Shown: positions 11,308 to 24,778, numbered from the stretch's first letter. The stretch is 64,000 nt of DNA from Clitopilus passeckerianus (GCA_944990035.1 CALYLX010000065.1:1-64000); one strand, 5' to 3'. Program-made: numbers and translations. Notes: generated by a model from the sequence alone, not told the origin.

Positions 11308-11521
11308 ATTCGCATTTCGTTACTGTACATATCTTGCCTCGTTTCACGCCTCGGATATTAGGGTTGGATAATCGACATATCAATGTATAAATCAGTATAA
11401 TACAAGCCCGCCAGAGTCCAGTGATCATAGCATTGCGAAGACATGCGTATTAAATATGAAAGCTGACCCATAAGCGAACGAAAAGAGGTTCTTGGTAACC
11501 ATGAAAACCTGCTGAACGTGA

Positions 11522-13956
11522 CTACCGCAGATCGATTATTTCCAAGGGAAGCTCCTTCATGCGGACATGACCTTTATCAGCATCCTAGAAGTCTCGTCAG
11601 AGATAGGCGAAAGTGACGATGTTTGTGAATTTACCGTATATATCGGTAGGTCAGGATGGGGGTGAAACGCTTCCTTCGCCTTGCAGTCTTTGATGATCTG
11701 AAGGCCTGGTGGGTCCGTCAACCGGAATATGCCAAAACTAGAGAAATATGTAAGCACGTAGGAAGCCGTATGATTATAGAAGGTTCACTCACTTCGGTTC
11801 TGATCGGGGAGCGCATACTACAGCGAAGGACTCCCGAAGCATCATCTGGAAGCCTGAGTGCGTGTGAAGGTCGACGGAGGACATGAAACCTATTGAGAAG
11901 TACGGGTTGAGAAATGTATTGAGGCGCAGAAATGAAAGCAACTTACATGACTGGGACGGATGAGTATGAATCTGAAAAGTCATGAGAGACAGGACGAAAA
12001 CGCAGATTTGGAGCATACCCATCCTAATGTAACGAGTTCCCTCTCTTCGGTGAAGCCAATCACAAGCTCTTCTTCGTCCATGGTACATGTATCACTGGTC
12101 GAATGTTGTTTCGGAACCAGTAGGGTCGTCACCACGAATTTGGTCAGCCCCTTCGGCTTTCCCAGTAACAAGCCACATGTCTCCATATTGAGAGTCGTAT
12201 TTGCCCTCGCTAATTGAAGGAAACGTGAAATGATAGCCTTCGGAAGGTTAACGCGACGGAGAGCACCAGGAGGGAGCTCTTTCTCTGGCTGTCTCTCGGG
12301 AGGTGGACGAGTGGGTGGCGGATGTTGGTGTTGGTGTTGGTGTTGGTGTTGGTGCTTTGCCTGGGGAGCTGGCGGAGGTAAGGGCGGGGCAGCGCGAGAA
12401 GGACCAGGATACGCTGGGTAGCGTATAGAGGGAACACGATATGTGAAATTTGTTTGATATTCATGGGGAGGTACCTGTGACGTTGGTATTTGTGGACTGG
12501 TCGGGGCTGTCGTCAAAATAGACCAGTCAACGAATAACTTGACGACTTACTATTGAAAGTCGGGTCGATAGCCTTGGGACTTCTGATGCTGGGACATTAT
12601 CTGAGGATACGAGACCTTCCCAGATGAGGGAACATGCGACTGAGCCAAGGGTGAGGAGTATATCGAAACGCTGTCAAGGATATTACATCAGGACGGTGAA
12701 GTAAGAATGGAAGGTGGTTTTCGGACTTAGGAAACGTGGGCACTTGGGTATATTCAATCGAGCCTTTAGGCTTCGCCACTGGGCCGCTCCATTCAGTAAC
12801 CGATTCCGAGTCGGTCGAGCTCGTATCGTCGCTGAATTGTGATGGTCTTTGCAAAGGCATCGGTCGGATATTAGGTTCCATGGGGTCTATTAGGTGACTC
12901 AGTCGACTGTTCATTGGGGTGGCATGAGTCGATAGCGGAGTGGTCGGGTACTGGAATGCGGAGGTATTGGGAGGTAGATGAGGTGGGGATGGTGAATATT
13001 GCGTCGGAGGTATTGAAGGGGCAGGGGAAATAGGAGTCGAGTAATTGAGCGACACTCCAGGATTATTTGCGGCGATGGTTTGCCTGATATACGCAGCCTT
13101 CTCATCCGCCTCCTTCAATCTTCTTTCGAGTTCTTCTTGGCGGACTTCCCTCGTAGCACGGTCATTCTCCTGCCTCCATGCCTTATCTCGCTCGTCCCTA
13201 CCTCCCCATGGCTGATCTGTGGGGGAAGGTGTAGCGCTATGAGTCGGTGTACGAGAGTCCGCTGTGGTACTGGCGGCTTGACGCGCCGCAGCTAATGTTG
13301 CTTCAACTGCAACTCGACCACCCCCTGGAGAGTCCTTTCTTGTCGAATGGTGGCGTTGGGGTGCATCTCTAGGGTGGCCGGTACGGAGATCTTGCATACG
13401 GGTTGTAATATCCTCCACTCTCGGTCGCTCGCTGGTAGGCCGTGTTCTTGATGGCCCAGCAGGGTTAGGTCGATGACTGGGGCCACTAGTGTGCGATTGC
13501 TCGTATCCAGGCGAGGGACGTTGGTGGTTTGCCTGATCCGCAGCCCAGGCCAGCTGCCTCTCCATGAGAACGGGTTTAATAGCCTCGAGCTTTGAGAGGA
13601 TCTGTCGTCCATTCTGGAAACAACTTGATCAGCATGACTGACCGAACGAGCCTTGAACGGGTGGACTTGATGCCACAGTAATACACACATACCTCTGCGA
13701 GATTATCCTGATGCTGACGACTTAGCTCCCTCTGATAATCAGGATGCATGGGCATTTTCTCTAGTATGATCTTCGCAGCCTTTACAAGAGCAATGTAGGC
13801 GTTCTCGAGATCCCCGTGGTCGGCTAATCTCTTGCCTTCTTTCCATTCTTTCTCGGCCTTTCTCAGGTGTTGTTTGAAGATGGACTCGTCCTTGAGGTCA
13901 GCAAGAGCTATAGCAGCAAGCTCTGTTATAGTCCTTGGCCTGTGGTGAGGCGACAT
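11522..13956 (-). CDS. sst2: AMSH/Sst2-type JAMM deubiquitinase
   Basis: A zinc metalloprotease expected to trim Lys63-linked ubiquitin from cargo at endosomes, working with ESCRT-0. Start at 13956. The N-terminus ([20 protein letters not shown], then about 100 helical residues with [15 protein letters not shown]) is the USP8-dimerisation/MIT-like domain. A long Ser/Pro/Gln/Arg-rich linker follows, containing a His-Gln tandem run at about 12327-12356. The C-terminal JAMM domain begins near [14 protein letters not shown]. It keeps the catalytic Glu region (METCGLLLG) and the full metal motif across an intron: HTHPSQS, then [11 protein letters not shown], giving H-x-H-x7-S-x2-D. It ends [11 protein letters not shown], stop at 11522-11524. 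Several short introns; no defect seen. Confidence 0.93.
12327..12356. repeat. GGTGTT microsatellite encoding a His-Gln run
   Basis: About five tandem GGTGTT units, coding on the minus strand for alternating His and Gln inside the disordered linker of the AMSH protein. The six-base unit keeps the frame when copy number changes. Confidence 0.85.
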
Positions 13957-14170
13957 CGTGGTACGAAGCCAGGATGATGTCGGTAGACCTGCGCGATCTC
14001 AACTGCGTGAAGCCCACCCAAATTTAGTAATTGTCATGAAATGTCACACTGCCCGACATAGCCTCATGTCGTGTGCCAAGACGCGCAGTAGGAATTCAAG
14101 CGAGAATTCTAAAGCTAATGCATTAAATTTTGGAAAACTATATGTACTACGCCAAATCACAGAGCATCTA

Positions 14171-16971
14171 TCATGCGTATGCGGCTTCTGGTTTCTTTCC
14201 CGTTTCACTGAACCCATGATCTTCGCCCTTGACAAATGACTTCGTACACTGCGCCATGGTGACGGACCTGTTGGCCGAAGTCAGCAGCTGCTGAATGGGG
14301 AGAATGCTGAAAATACTTACGCTCGTGATATGGGGTCGGTTTGGTAGAAGTTGGCGATTGGTTTCCGGAAGATGGCGCCAGAGATTTTGGCGCCAGCCGT
14401 CTGGGCAGCGAGTTGTTGAAGGCCAAGGTTTGCAACATCGACTGAAATCTTCTCAGTCACGTCATAGCGCACAAGGGTGGGCGAGATCTCCCATAGACGA
14501 TCGCGCAAGCTCAATGTGTCTTCGTAGGGAAGAGGAGTACCGACAATCTCGGACAGTGCCCTGAGTAGTTCCATTAGCACCATGTCTCTCGGCTAGTGAT
14601 ATTGAAAGTTACCTGATAACCTTCCAGTCCTCTCGAGAGGCACCTGGAGGAGGGACAGCAGCTCTTCCTAGCTGTGCACGGCCCTCAGTGTTGATCCAGG
14701 TTGTTGACTTCTCGGTGTAGGCAGCTCCAGGAAGACAGACATCAGCAAGTTGAGCGCCGAGGTCACCATGATGGCCTTGGTAGACGACGAAGGCATCTTC
14801 GGGAATAGACTTGGGGTCGACTTCATCGGCATTCAGGAGGTAGATGAACTTGGGTTTGGCGGTCGAGGCCTTCTTAGAAGGAACGAATCCAATATCGTAG
14901 GCGGCGGGACGGGAAGCATTCTAGGAGGAAATCAGTGCGTAGTCCATAGCGTCAGAGACAGACACTTACTCGCTGGAGTGTGCTGAAGCCATTCCACTCA
15001 GGTGTAACAAGGGTCTTTTTGTTAAGCTCAACGTATCTTGTCAGAGCATTATAGGTAGCGGCACCATCTGCGTGCTCAGCAACGGCGCTTCCGACGATGA
15101 TGAGGGGCTTCTTTGCTGATTGGAATTTCTTCGCAAATTCGCTCTTGCCAGTGATGAAATCGTTGAGGGCCTGAGCATCACCACCGAGGTAGTCATAACC
15201 GTAAGTGGTGTCGACTCGCTCGCCAATGAGCCCAACTTCAAGTCCGGAGTGCAGCCAACTCTTCCTGATACGGGAGTTGAGAATGGCGGCCTCATGTCGA
15301 GGATTGGTTCCAACAAGAAGGATAGCATCAGCTTCCTCGACACCTGGGATGGTGCTGTTGAAGAGGTAGTTGGAACGGACGTCAACGCCATGGACAGGGG
15401 CGGTGGAACCATTAGCTTGGTCCAGACCATGGTTATCTGATCCGAGGCGGTTGACGAAATCTTTCAATGCAACCATGGACTCGGTGTCGGCGAGATGTCC
15501 GGCAATGGCCTGGATTTCGTCGCCCTTTGCGCCGGAAGCAGCAAGGCCATTGGCGACGGCGGAGAGAGCATCCTCCCAGGAGGCAGCGACGAATCTGTCA
15601 CCCTGCTTGACCAGAGGTGTGGTTAACCGCTGGAAGCGGAGACCGTCGTAGGAATAGCGGGTCTTGTCGCTGATCCACTCCTCGTTGACCTCGTCGTTTG
15701 TCTTGGGCTGGATGCGCATGACCTGGACACCACGGGAGTCGACACGGATATTTGAACCAACAGCGTCCATGACATCAACGGACTCGGTATTTTTCAGTTC
15801 CCAGGGACGTGCGTGGAATGCGTAGGGCTTGCTGGTAAGGGCACCAACGGGGCAGAGGTCGATGATATTTCCCGAAAGTTCCGAGTCCATGACCTTCTCC
15901 ACATACATACCAATCTGCATGTCGTTTCCGCGTCCCGTAGTTCCCAACTCCTCTACTCCAGCAACTTCGTTGGCAAAGCGGACGCAACGAGTGCATTGAA
16001 TGCACCGATTCATGGAGGTCTTGACAATAGGGCCAAGGTCCTTGTTTTCAACGGCACGCTTGCCTGCAATCTCGTGGAACCGGGTTCGATCTGAGCCATA
16101 ACGCATAGACTGGTCTTGAAGATCGCATTCACCACCCTGGTCGCAAATAGGGCAGTCGAGAGGGTGGTTTGACAGCAGGAACTCCATAACACCTTCACTG
16201 CAGGGAGATGAGAACAAAAGCATGGCTCGGAGAACAAACGAACATACCGAGCTTCATGAACTAGCGGGGTGTTTGTCCAGACCTTCGAACCGGGCATGGC
16301 AGGCATAGCGCTGTTCAGAATATCAGCCACAGCCGTAATGATCCTAGGAAAAGACGAACCATGATGCAACGGGCTTCGGCGACCTCTCAACCTCGACCAG
16401 ACACATTCTGTGCAGAGCTGTTAACACACTGTCCTCAACCATACACCGGGTGCACTAACCGACAATTCCCTGCAATAGCCAACCTGAAACATATGGATTA
16501 GGTATGTTGAGCAACATGGGAAGTATTTGGGTTATTCACCTGTCATGATAGCAGAACCTGGATAAAAATATGAAGTTTAGCCGAGTGGTGAGAGGGACAT
16601 GGAGCCAAAGGTCGCTCACCGAGGTATTGTCGCGCCGGCAGCCTCACAAGCTTGAATCAATGCAGAGCCTAGACGAAGAAAAGGCCGTTAGTTTGGACGG
16701 CAAAAAGAAAACCGGAGGTATTTTCGGACATACCTTGTGGTACGGTGACCTCCTTCCCATCAACAGTCAATGTAATATCTGCATTTCTCGACGCTGTTGA
16801 GGCCATGGAGCGTCGACCTGCAAAGAACAATCATCAGCGACGCCCTCTACCGCAGCAAGTCTTGAGACATACTCGAGTTCGGAGCTGGCGACGAGGTGAC
16901 GACCTTTCCGATTAGTCCCGCAGACGATGGACGCGCCACCGAGGAGACAACTCGGAGCATTGGGGTAGGCA
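14171..16971 (-). CDS. nuo-78: NADH:ubiquinone oxidoreductase 75-78 kDa subunit, mitochondrial
   Basis: The largest core subunit of complex I, carrying three iron-sulphur clusters in the matrix arm. The start at 16971 gives MPTPMLRVVSSVARPSS, an Arg/Ser-rich presequence. Cluster ligands are visible in order: RFCYHDR, GNCRMCLVEVE and SCAMPAMPG for the N-terminal 2Fe-2S; LDCPICDQGGECDLQDQS for the His/Cys 4Fe-4S; NRCIQCTRCVRFANEVAG for the next 4Fe-4S, with NIIDLCPVGALTSKP for its last Cys. The degenerate molybdopterin-like domain follows (TRYSYDGLRFQRLTTPLVKQ). The C-terminus is NFYQTDPISRA, then AQCTKSF and a short tail, stop at 14171-14173. Introns are most frequent near the 5' end. A highly conserved nuclear-encoded gene, apparently intact. 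Confidence 0.97.
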
Positions 16972-19205
16972 TTGGTGAAGAATGAGTAAGAAAAAGGGTA
17001 AGCGCGAGGGCCTGTTGCCCACAGCGGAGAGAACGGAGAAATTTAAGGTCTTGTCGTCGTTGAGGACAGTGACCAACCACGTTCACCGAATTTCATGTTC
17101 CCACAGTTTCGGCAGTTGCCTTACCTAAGTCCGATCATTGCACCTTGCAAAGTACACAAGCGTAAACAAACCTCTCTTTCTGCGGCCCGGCACTGACGTT
17201 CAACTTGAGGCGATGTCATAGTTCAATGAGCCAGATGTTCAAACGTTCAAACGTTCAAGTCCAGAAAATGGGTTTTATTAGACCTAGTATACTATTACTT
17301 ACATCCCTCAGAAATGCAAACTATCCCGATTCTCCCTACTTTGACCGGTCCGCCACCACTTTAGCCTCCTGAATCCCCGCTTCAGGCGTCTGATTATCTT
17401 TCCAATGGATCCCTGGGGCGAAGTTAACTCTGAGTCCTGGCATCGCTTCACATGCTCACCTCACTCTTCCATCGCCCCCGTGGCCTGACGGGTGACTCCC
17501 AATAATCTTCTCGCTCTATCGGCAGGGCAAAGGTCAGGTTAAGGGCAGGGACAGCCTCCTGCTGGTGGTCATTCTTGTAGTTGTACGGTGGCCATGCTAC
17601 ATTCAACGATGTGAGCGATCGTATCTACATTGATGTCATTTCTGTCAATCCTCTTGAGACGGCCGATGAGTGTCATTGAGGACGCACTGGCATGAGGCTG
17701 CGCAAGTGCGAATAAGGGCTTGGACTATTCGCATTGCTATTCTGCCAGTTATCTGAGGACGAGGACTTCTCCTGGAGAAACTTGCACATTAGAAGCGCCC
17801 AGATCGACAAACGCCCGAAGTGGCACCGCAACGCACCGTGTTTGCGTAGAGGTAACTTGTGGCACTGCCATATGGGTGACCCATCCGAGCACAGCCCTGA
17901 GACTCGTATGCTCAGAACTTTATCACACTCACAGTAGGAGGGAAACTCGTAGATTCGCGTTGAGTAAATAATATATTGAGGGAAGAAAGGGAAAAGGAAT
18001 GTCTGGCGTCGAGGTCACCCAGGTCAAATACTCTGTAACTCCACGTCTCTCACGAACGATGATCATCACAACAAAGAAGGGTTCTTCCCATCAACTATTC
18101 CTCTTTAGAGGTTGAGACTATCACAGGCCCGTCAAGGATCGAGAGAGTTGCTGAATAGAAGGCAGTACCGCGTGATATGGGAGATCTTACTTGGGCTTAA
18201 AGCGATATCGAGAGGGATCTGTGAATTAGGTTCCCAAATTGTACGATGGATGGCTCGGGCTTGAGAGAGAGATAAATGAAAAGTAGGCAATCGTAAAATG
18301 GCGCAAAGTTGACCTTGCAAAGAAATCAAGGGACAGCGTTATTCTCAAGGGTGGCGAAGGACGGACCCTGACAGTAACAACGTCCGTGATATTTTAAGAC
18401 TGAACATTATCTGGTGCTACCATGATCGACCTCATCAAGGAAAACCGCGAACAGCCCCTACTGTACAGGCACGAGAGGCGCATCAAACCTAAATTAACTA
18501 TTTGGCCTTTGAAGATGTCGAGCTGGTTGACTTGAAAATGCGGATTTCTATCGTACCCTTCTTAGAATGGTAGAGGACTTTGGTACGCTGAATATCGGCG
18601 ACTCGGCGTGAGATGCATATTGGGATGTCAATCTACAAGTCCGCACTCGAAGGATCAGAGCCGTCAAGAGATCATGTAAGTCCTCGTCCGTGGCTAATCC
18701 CCCAGACCCTACTTACCTATCGGCCCCGTGATTTAGAGGGAGAATTAAAGTGCGTGGCCACAAGGATATCGAATCTTATCGGCTTAGGGTCATTCGACCG
18801 CACAGCTTCAACGCTCCAATACCAAGAGGTGCCTAGATCATCGGATCAGTCAAGCCCCGAGAGTGTGAACGTATCCAGTTCTCTTAGCATCTCTGGTGTA
18901 GAGACCACAGTAACAGCTTTTCATTGGATTTCGACGTGCTTTGCTAACTAACTGAAGCAGGCTTACTCTTGCACTGCATTCTTGAGTCAAGACGTATAGC
19001 CCGCACTGCCAACTTATATTTATCCACAGTGGAAATCCCCTTGTCGAATTAAGGAACCGCCGCTGGCCAGACTTGGCATTATTTCAATGGCGTGGTGATA
19101 CACCGCCACACTGACAAGCTCGTCCATTCTCCATCATCTGGCGCCCATCTTGGATTGATATAAGGGCCAACGGTTATCTGGGCATCTTACTTTCGTATCC
19201 TCATC
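16972..19205. other. 2.2-kb intergenic region, no gene recognised
   Basis: Promoters of the complex I gene (left, minus) and annexin gene (right, plus). Short open frames at 17720-17971, 18132-18329 and 18613-18951 have no recognisable domain or convincing splice structure. Confidence 0.55.
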
Positions 19206-21083
19206 ATGTCTTTCCAACCAGGTCAACCAGAGCCAACTACTCAATCAGTGAGTCTTGCATTAGAATTTGATCGATCGATATAAGAGACTAATCTAACCCA
19301 TCAGACCACGGCACCAGTATGTTTTTGCAAGATCGTTTACTTACTACGGATTATTGACGATTAAATAGACTGGTGGGCCGCCCCCGATCCCAGGAAACCG
19401 GCCCACCTCCTATGCGCCGCCTCCCGGACCTCCTCCACCAGGACCTTACGCGCCTCCCGCCGGGCCACCACCTCCTGGTTACGCGCCATCATACGCACCT
19501 CCTGCGGATGGCAGTCGCGCACCAGCCTTCCCCAATGCACCTCAACAACCGTACCAACAACCCCTTGGTGGTGCACCTGCGTTCCCCTCAGCAGGTTATC
19601 CTGGCTACCAAGCCCAGATTTCGACCGAGATCCATTACCTCGGAGCCACTGTACTAAACTTCAAGTTATCCTCTGCCGAGAAGGCGCGCATTCTGGAGAG
19701 TTACAACGTGGCTGCAGCAGCTCAGGACGTCCGGAGCGCAACGAAGGGGTTTGGGTGTGACGATATCAAACGTTTGTATTCTCACAATGACTCTCAATCG
19801 CGTTACTGACCTCTGAGGTAGTCATCTCGACCCTCCTACCGTTGTCGCCTCTACAAATGGAGGCACTGGGAAGCCACTTCGAGTCTAAGATCGGGAAGAA
19901 TTTCGTCACTTTACTCGACAGCGAGACCAGGTCCTACTTGAAGTACGATCTCTAAAATTCACCCATGTATTGCTCTCTAACGTCTCTTGTATAGCATGGG
20001 TCTTCACGCACTGGCCGTCGGCCCACTCATGTGGGATGTCGAATTGATCCATAATGCAGTCCAGAAAATTGGGTAGGCATCTTTCATAACTTACCTCTAA
20101 TCACGTTCTTAATGCCTTCCTTCAGAACCGACGAAGATGCTTTGACAGAAATTCTCGCAGGACGTTCCTCATACGACATCCACCTTCTTAAGGATGCTTA
20201 CCATCACAGATATGAGAAAGATCTGACGAAACAGGTTCAGGCGGACCTCAGCGGGAAGACGGAGCGATGTACGTCAATCGTCTACCGTGACTTTAGCTCT
20301 AGTGTTGATCCTTCTTATTGCACGCTTTCAGTATTCACCATAATCCTCAGCGGCAACCGAACTCCTGACAACGTGCCTGTTGATCATGCCCAAGTCGCTA
20401 AGGATGTTGAGGCTTTATACGCCGCTGGACAGGGTACCGCTGGAACCGATGAGGTGAAGAGGATCTCCCATGCTTATGAGTCTAGTAACTAACTCCTCGT
20501 AGATGGTCTTCTGTGAGATCTTGGTGAACAGAAACCAGCCTCACCTAGCTGCAGTGTGAGTAACTCGACCTATCTGAAGGTGGGACGGACATTCAACGTT
20601 TCACAGAATCGATGGATACGCTAGGAAGTACAGGAGTTTGACGAAGGTCATCAAATCAGAATTGTACGTCTCACTTCGCCATACCATTTCTTCTCTTACC
20701 GAACGTGTCCTTTCAGTTCCGGACATATGAAGAATGTCTTCTTGCACATCGTGCAGGGCGCGAAACCCAAACGTGATATGCAAGGTGTTTGGCGCGACGC
20801 CAAATACATCTTCCAAGCTATGGATGGAATCGGTACCAAGGATAAGCAGCTCGTGAGGAGGTAAGTCAAGCTCAGTGTATTGTATAATGCAGAATCATTC
20901 TAACATCGATCTGAAAGGCTCGTTCGTGCGCACTGGGACCCTGCTCGACTCCAAGCTATCAAGGAGGCATACAAGGCGAGAAATCGCAAGGATCTGGCTT
21001 CCCGTGTCGCTTCAGAAACAAGCGGCTCATACAAGAAGCTGATGGTTGCGATCGTCAACGGAGAGAAATCAGTCAAGAAGTAG
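19206..21083 (+). CDS. Annexin
   Basis: A calcium-dependent phospholipid-binding protein. The start at 19206 opens MSFQPGQPEP. Tiny exons follow, then a Pro/Gly/Tyr-rich N-terminal tail (PPPGPPPPGPYAPP-like) as in fungal and annexin A7/A11-type proteins. Four annexin repeats are seen: SATKGFGCDDIK...LISTLLPLSPLQM; GTDEDALTEILAGRSSYDIH; a third with AGTDE and FCEILVNRNQPHLAAVIDGY; and GIGTKDKQLVRRLVRAHWDP ending in ETSGSYKKLMVAIV. Stop at 21081-21083. About nine short introns. Repeats 2 and 4 keep G-x-GT-like loops; repeat 1 has GFGCDD, so its calcium site may be weaker. Neighbouring genes are independent. Confidence 0.93.
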
Positions 21084-21234
21084 AAGGCAGCTTTATTTCA
21101 CATCCATTCCCCCCATTCCCCTACTAGAGATCGTTCTGGATCCTGAAACCGAAGTCGACAAATGTCCTTTTCTATAAATCCTAAATAGCTCTGTATCATT
21201 ATGTAATCCCCAATACCCTTTAACCTGGACGCCC

Positions 21235-22210
21235 ATGTCGCAAACCTCTACTTCTCTGCCTAGTCGAAGCTCGGATTTCTGGTTCTTGGATGGCTCTGTC
21301 GTCGTTGTGGCAGAGGATATGGCGTTTCGTATTCACCAATCAATACTTGGGAAACATTCGGATGTGTTTGCCGATATGTTCGTCATACCTCAGCCAGTGA
21401 CCAATACAGACGCCATAGACAACTGTCCCGTGGTTCGCTTGAATGACAGCCTGGCCGACTTTGAAGATCTCCTTAGAGTCCTCTACGAGCCTTTGTGAGT
21501 AAAAGCATATGAGTCTGCTGCCAAATGTACTGACAAAAGAACTGTCCAGTCATTTCGATAATCTCTCCTCAAAGGCCGACCTATTAACCCTGATTGATTT
21601 CGTCTCTGGTATCCTGCGTATCAGTACAAAATACAACTTCCGGACATTACGAGACAAGTGCATCTCTGTCCTGAAGACCAGGTTCCCGACGTCGTTAGCA
21701 GGATGCGATATGCTGCTCTCTGCAGGGTACAAATACTCTTCCTCAACAGTCGTTCGCGCCATTCCGTTGGCCCGCGAGACCAACATACCTGAAATATTAC
21801 CATGGGCATTCTACATCTCTACTAACATTCCTACGGAGTCGCTACTCGAGGACACTACTCTTTCTTGGCACGACAAGGCACTCTGCTTAGCCGGTCGTGA
21901 GCGCCTTTGGGAGATGCAGAAATCGCTCACGCACAGATTCCTCTTCGAATCCAAGCCATCTCCTGCGTGCGTACATCCTTGCCAGTCAAGGCTATCGCAG
22001 TCGATGCACTGGCGGAAGATGGAGGATCTTCGTAGTTCACCCCATCCCTTAAACCAATTTGACGAATGGGATTCTCTCAAGGTTTGTTCCAATTGCCTGG
22101 ATCTAGCGCAGAAGCATCATCAGAGGGGCAGGGAAGAATTATGGAGCCTGCTGCCTGTCATCTTTCGACTCGGGTCATGGAGTGATATCCAGCAGGAGCA
22201 AAACAGATAA
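21235..22210 (+). CDS. BTB/POZ domain protein
   Basis: Starts MSQTSTSLPSRSSDFWFLDG at 21235. The BTB pattern is DGSVVVVAEDMAFRIHQSIL, GKHSDVFADMF, then VRLNDSLADFEDLLRVLYEP. One intron (about 21496-21550, GTGAGT to CAG) interrupts the domain and keeps the frame into HFDNLSSKADLLTL, followed by FRTLRDKCISVLKTRFP. It ends at 22210. BTB-only proteins like this are greatly expanded in agaricomycetes. They are often thought to act as adaptors, but the partner here is unknown. It lies 150 bases after the annexin stop. Confidence 0.88.
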
Positions 22211-22460
22211 CTCCCAGCATACGATATAATACCAGTACTTTTGATTCTGTATGTGCCAAGACATAGATACTGTAGTCAAGCCTATAAATATGTATGATAG
22301 TGATAATGATATTGGAGGAGAAGTAATGAATGAATGAAGGTATCCATGCAAGGGAATGAGAGAATGTCAAATGAGCGACCGAATAGACCAAAAAAAAACA
22401 GACACGTGGGGTAAGGAATGTGAGGTATAGGTGAGATGATGAAAATTGTTCGCCGTTTCT

Positions 22461-24105
22461 TCAGATAGGTGAATACATCGGAGGTATCTCTTCCACAACT
22501 CGAGGAGCTGGAGGGCCCAAGCGCACTCCACTGTCCTGGTGGTGGATGACTTCTGGTTGGTGTTGAGCGCGTTCTTCCGCAGCCTCTCGCTCCTTGCGGA
22601 GGGCTTGTGAGGAAGGTGTTGCCGCCGATGCAGCAGCTGCTGCTGCTGCAACTGCGCCAGTACCCCAATTATATCCGACACCTGACGACGGCTCAGAGGA
22701 GGACATGCTATGACTCTGGTTGTGGCCATATGCCTGGGGCTGATGAGACTGCTGGGTAGCCTGCTGGCCGGAGCTGATGGTCATGGAACCATTGTAGGAC
22801 GAGGCTGGCAAGTAGCCGCCATAAGGATCATAGGACCCGACTGAAGATGGTGCCGCCGGCGCTGGGGCGACGGGAGGGCCTGTCGGGTAAAGAGGGCTAT
22901 GAGGTGGCTGGGGGTGTGATGCCTGGTTATGCCCATATGTTGACATGAAAGGGGACATGCCGGGGTCACCCGTCGAGATGATGCTCATACGTTGTTGCTT
23001 CCTTGGACGACGGCGAAGGAAGAACAGAAGTGCGGCAATTAGAGCCAAGATGACTATCCCACCAAGGACCCCACCAACAATTGGGCCGACAGGCGTTTTT
23101 GAGGTTGAGCCTCCTGCTGGTGATGAGGGATCGGCGTGAGTCGCGGTGGAAGATGATGATGACGCAGGGAGTGTCTTGTTGGTAAGGTAAATGTAGTCCA
23201 GTGTAAGCGGTGTGTGCGTAGAATCGCCGGTATACGTGACCAGGATTGAATGAGGGCCAGCAGAAAGCTGAGGGGTTGTGAAGAATATCTGGTTGTAAAC
23301 GGTGGTCGTAGCATCCGCGGCTAGTCCATTGAGTGCAAACGAAACGGGGTCGCCACCGTCGATTGAATATGACCCAGTGCTCGCAGCATGGGGCAGTTCC
23401 GTTGGTATAAATCCTATCCAGCTGAGGCCAGTACCTATGGAAAGAGATTAGATAAGGCCAGGAACAGAATAGCTGGTAGTCACTAACCAGTGAAGTTGAA
23501 GCGGGCGGTTGCGCCATGTGTCCCGGTTTGGTTGGCCGTGTCTCCGAGCGAACCCCAACCTGCGCCCCATTCAATCCCTGGGTCATGGTTATCGACCACA
23601 AGGACCTCGGTGTCATAGGTCTCGCTCGGGGAAGGCAGAAATTGCACAGCATCGAACCAGAAAGTATTTCCTTTCGTGATAGTGATGTTGACGGTGATTT
23701 CGTGGGCGCCGTCACTGAGGTTGTCGCTCTCGCACATGACCCAGTTGTTCTCCCGATAGGGAAAAGGTTTGTTTGCACCGATGCTAACATTGTCGACGAA
23801 GCATTCCCAGGAGGGGTCATAATGAGTATCGTCCAGCTTGGCAAGGTTCGTTGTGCCCATGATTTTGACGGAGGTTCCTATACAAAAATATAAAAAATGT
23901 TCGAGCTCCCGATACAGAAACGGCGCCTACCTTTGAAAGAGAAAGCTAGGCTATTGCTGGCAGTTGTTCCGTGGAGGGTATGCTTGTATGTTGGGCCATA
24001 GTTTCCAAACTGGTCCTGACTCCCGTTATCCTGGAACCAGCCTTGGCCGATGTAACGAATTCTCGTGTCGGTATCATCGACTATGATTGGCCTTGGAGAA
24101 GACAT
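22461..24105 (-). CDS. Single-pass membrane protein with repeated extracellular beta-sandwich domains
   Basis: Starts MSSPRPIIVDDTDTRIRYIG at 24105. The ectodomain has two similar units, each with a jelly-roll-like pattern. The first carries YIGQGWFQDNGSQDQFGNYG, then WECFVDNVSIG, and WFDAVQFLPSP. The second carries VVDNHDPGIEWGAGWGSLGD, then HSILVTYTGDS. Potential N-glycosylation sites are frequent. A Ser/Thr stalk is followed by one hydrophobic helix (GPIVGGVLGGIVILALIAAL) and a stop-transfer FLRRRPRKQQR. The cytosolic tail is Pro/Gln/Ser/Ala-rich and includes a poly-Ala run. Stop at 22461-22463. This architecture is common in basidiomycetes but unnamed; a role in wall sensing or adhesion is only a guess. 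Confidence 0.82.
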
Positions 24106-24438
24106 TTTGCAGCGAGAGTCCCAGGCACTGCAACGACGATGCAGGTGAGAGAAAAAGAGGCTTGCCTGTTCGTCGCCATCGTGTTTGTTCGGCCAGAAGC
24201 CGCCGACTGCAACCTGAGTTGATGTATCACGAAGTTGCTCCATTAGACTCACTCAACCTGCCCTAATCCAAATGTTCCCACAACCGATAGCGTGACTTCA
24301 AGGCGCCTCTTGGGCGCCCCAGTATTATTCTTCAATTCGGTTGTGGATATAACCATTGAATAACCAATAATCTCGAGCAAATCTTGTGCAAAATGTACAT
24401 ATCTACGTTTCATCTTCAACATATCCATCCACCTCCAA

Positions 24439-24778
24439 TTAGCGACCATTGATCAACGTAGCCTGAATTACTGGTTCGTTTCAATTGTCATAGACTGGGT
24501 AGAAACGAAGGACGTACCTTCTTTCGCTTGAAAATGCAAACACCGGCCAACTTCAAGCCAAGGGTTCACGCTGGAGAAAGATGTTTGTTTAAATTCGACA
24601 ATAGCTGAGGGACATGTTCGCCTACCTTGGAGACCTCCTCTCTCAGTTGAGGCCACGCCGCCCAGTTGTCGCCGCTGAAGACTGGGGGAGGTTCAAGGCG
24701 CGCTTCGTTGGCTGTGGGCGCTCCATTGGCGAAGGTTGCAAACAACGCAAGAAGTGTGGAGACGATTAAGAATTGCAT
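24439..24778 (-). CDS. Short secreted protein
   Basis: The start at 24778 gives MQFLIVSTLLALFATFANGA, a strong signal peptide with cleavage after Ala-Asn-Gly-Ala. The mature part begins PTANEARLEPPPVFSGDNW. Two introns with GT-AG ends follow. The exact joins are uncertain; one model ends KEVIQATLINGR at 24439. Only one cysteine is seen, so it is not a disulphide-rich effector. A TATAAAA box (24839-24845) lies about 65 bases upstream. Function unknown. Confidence 0.6.
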
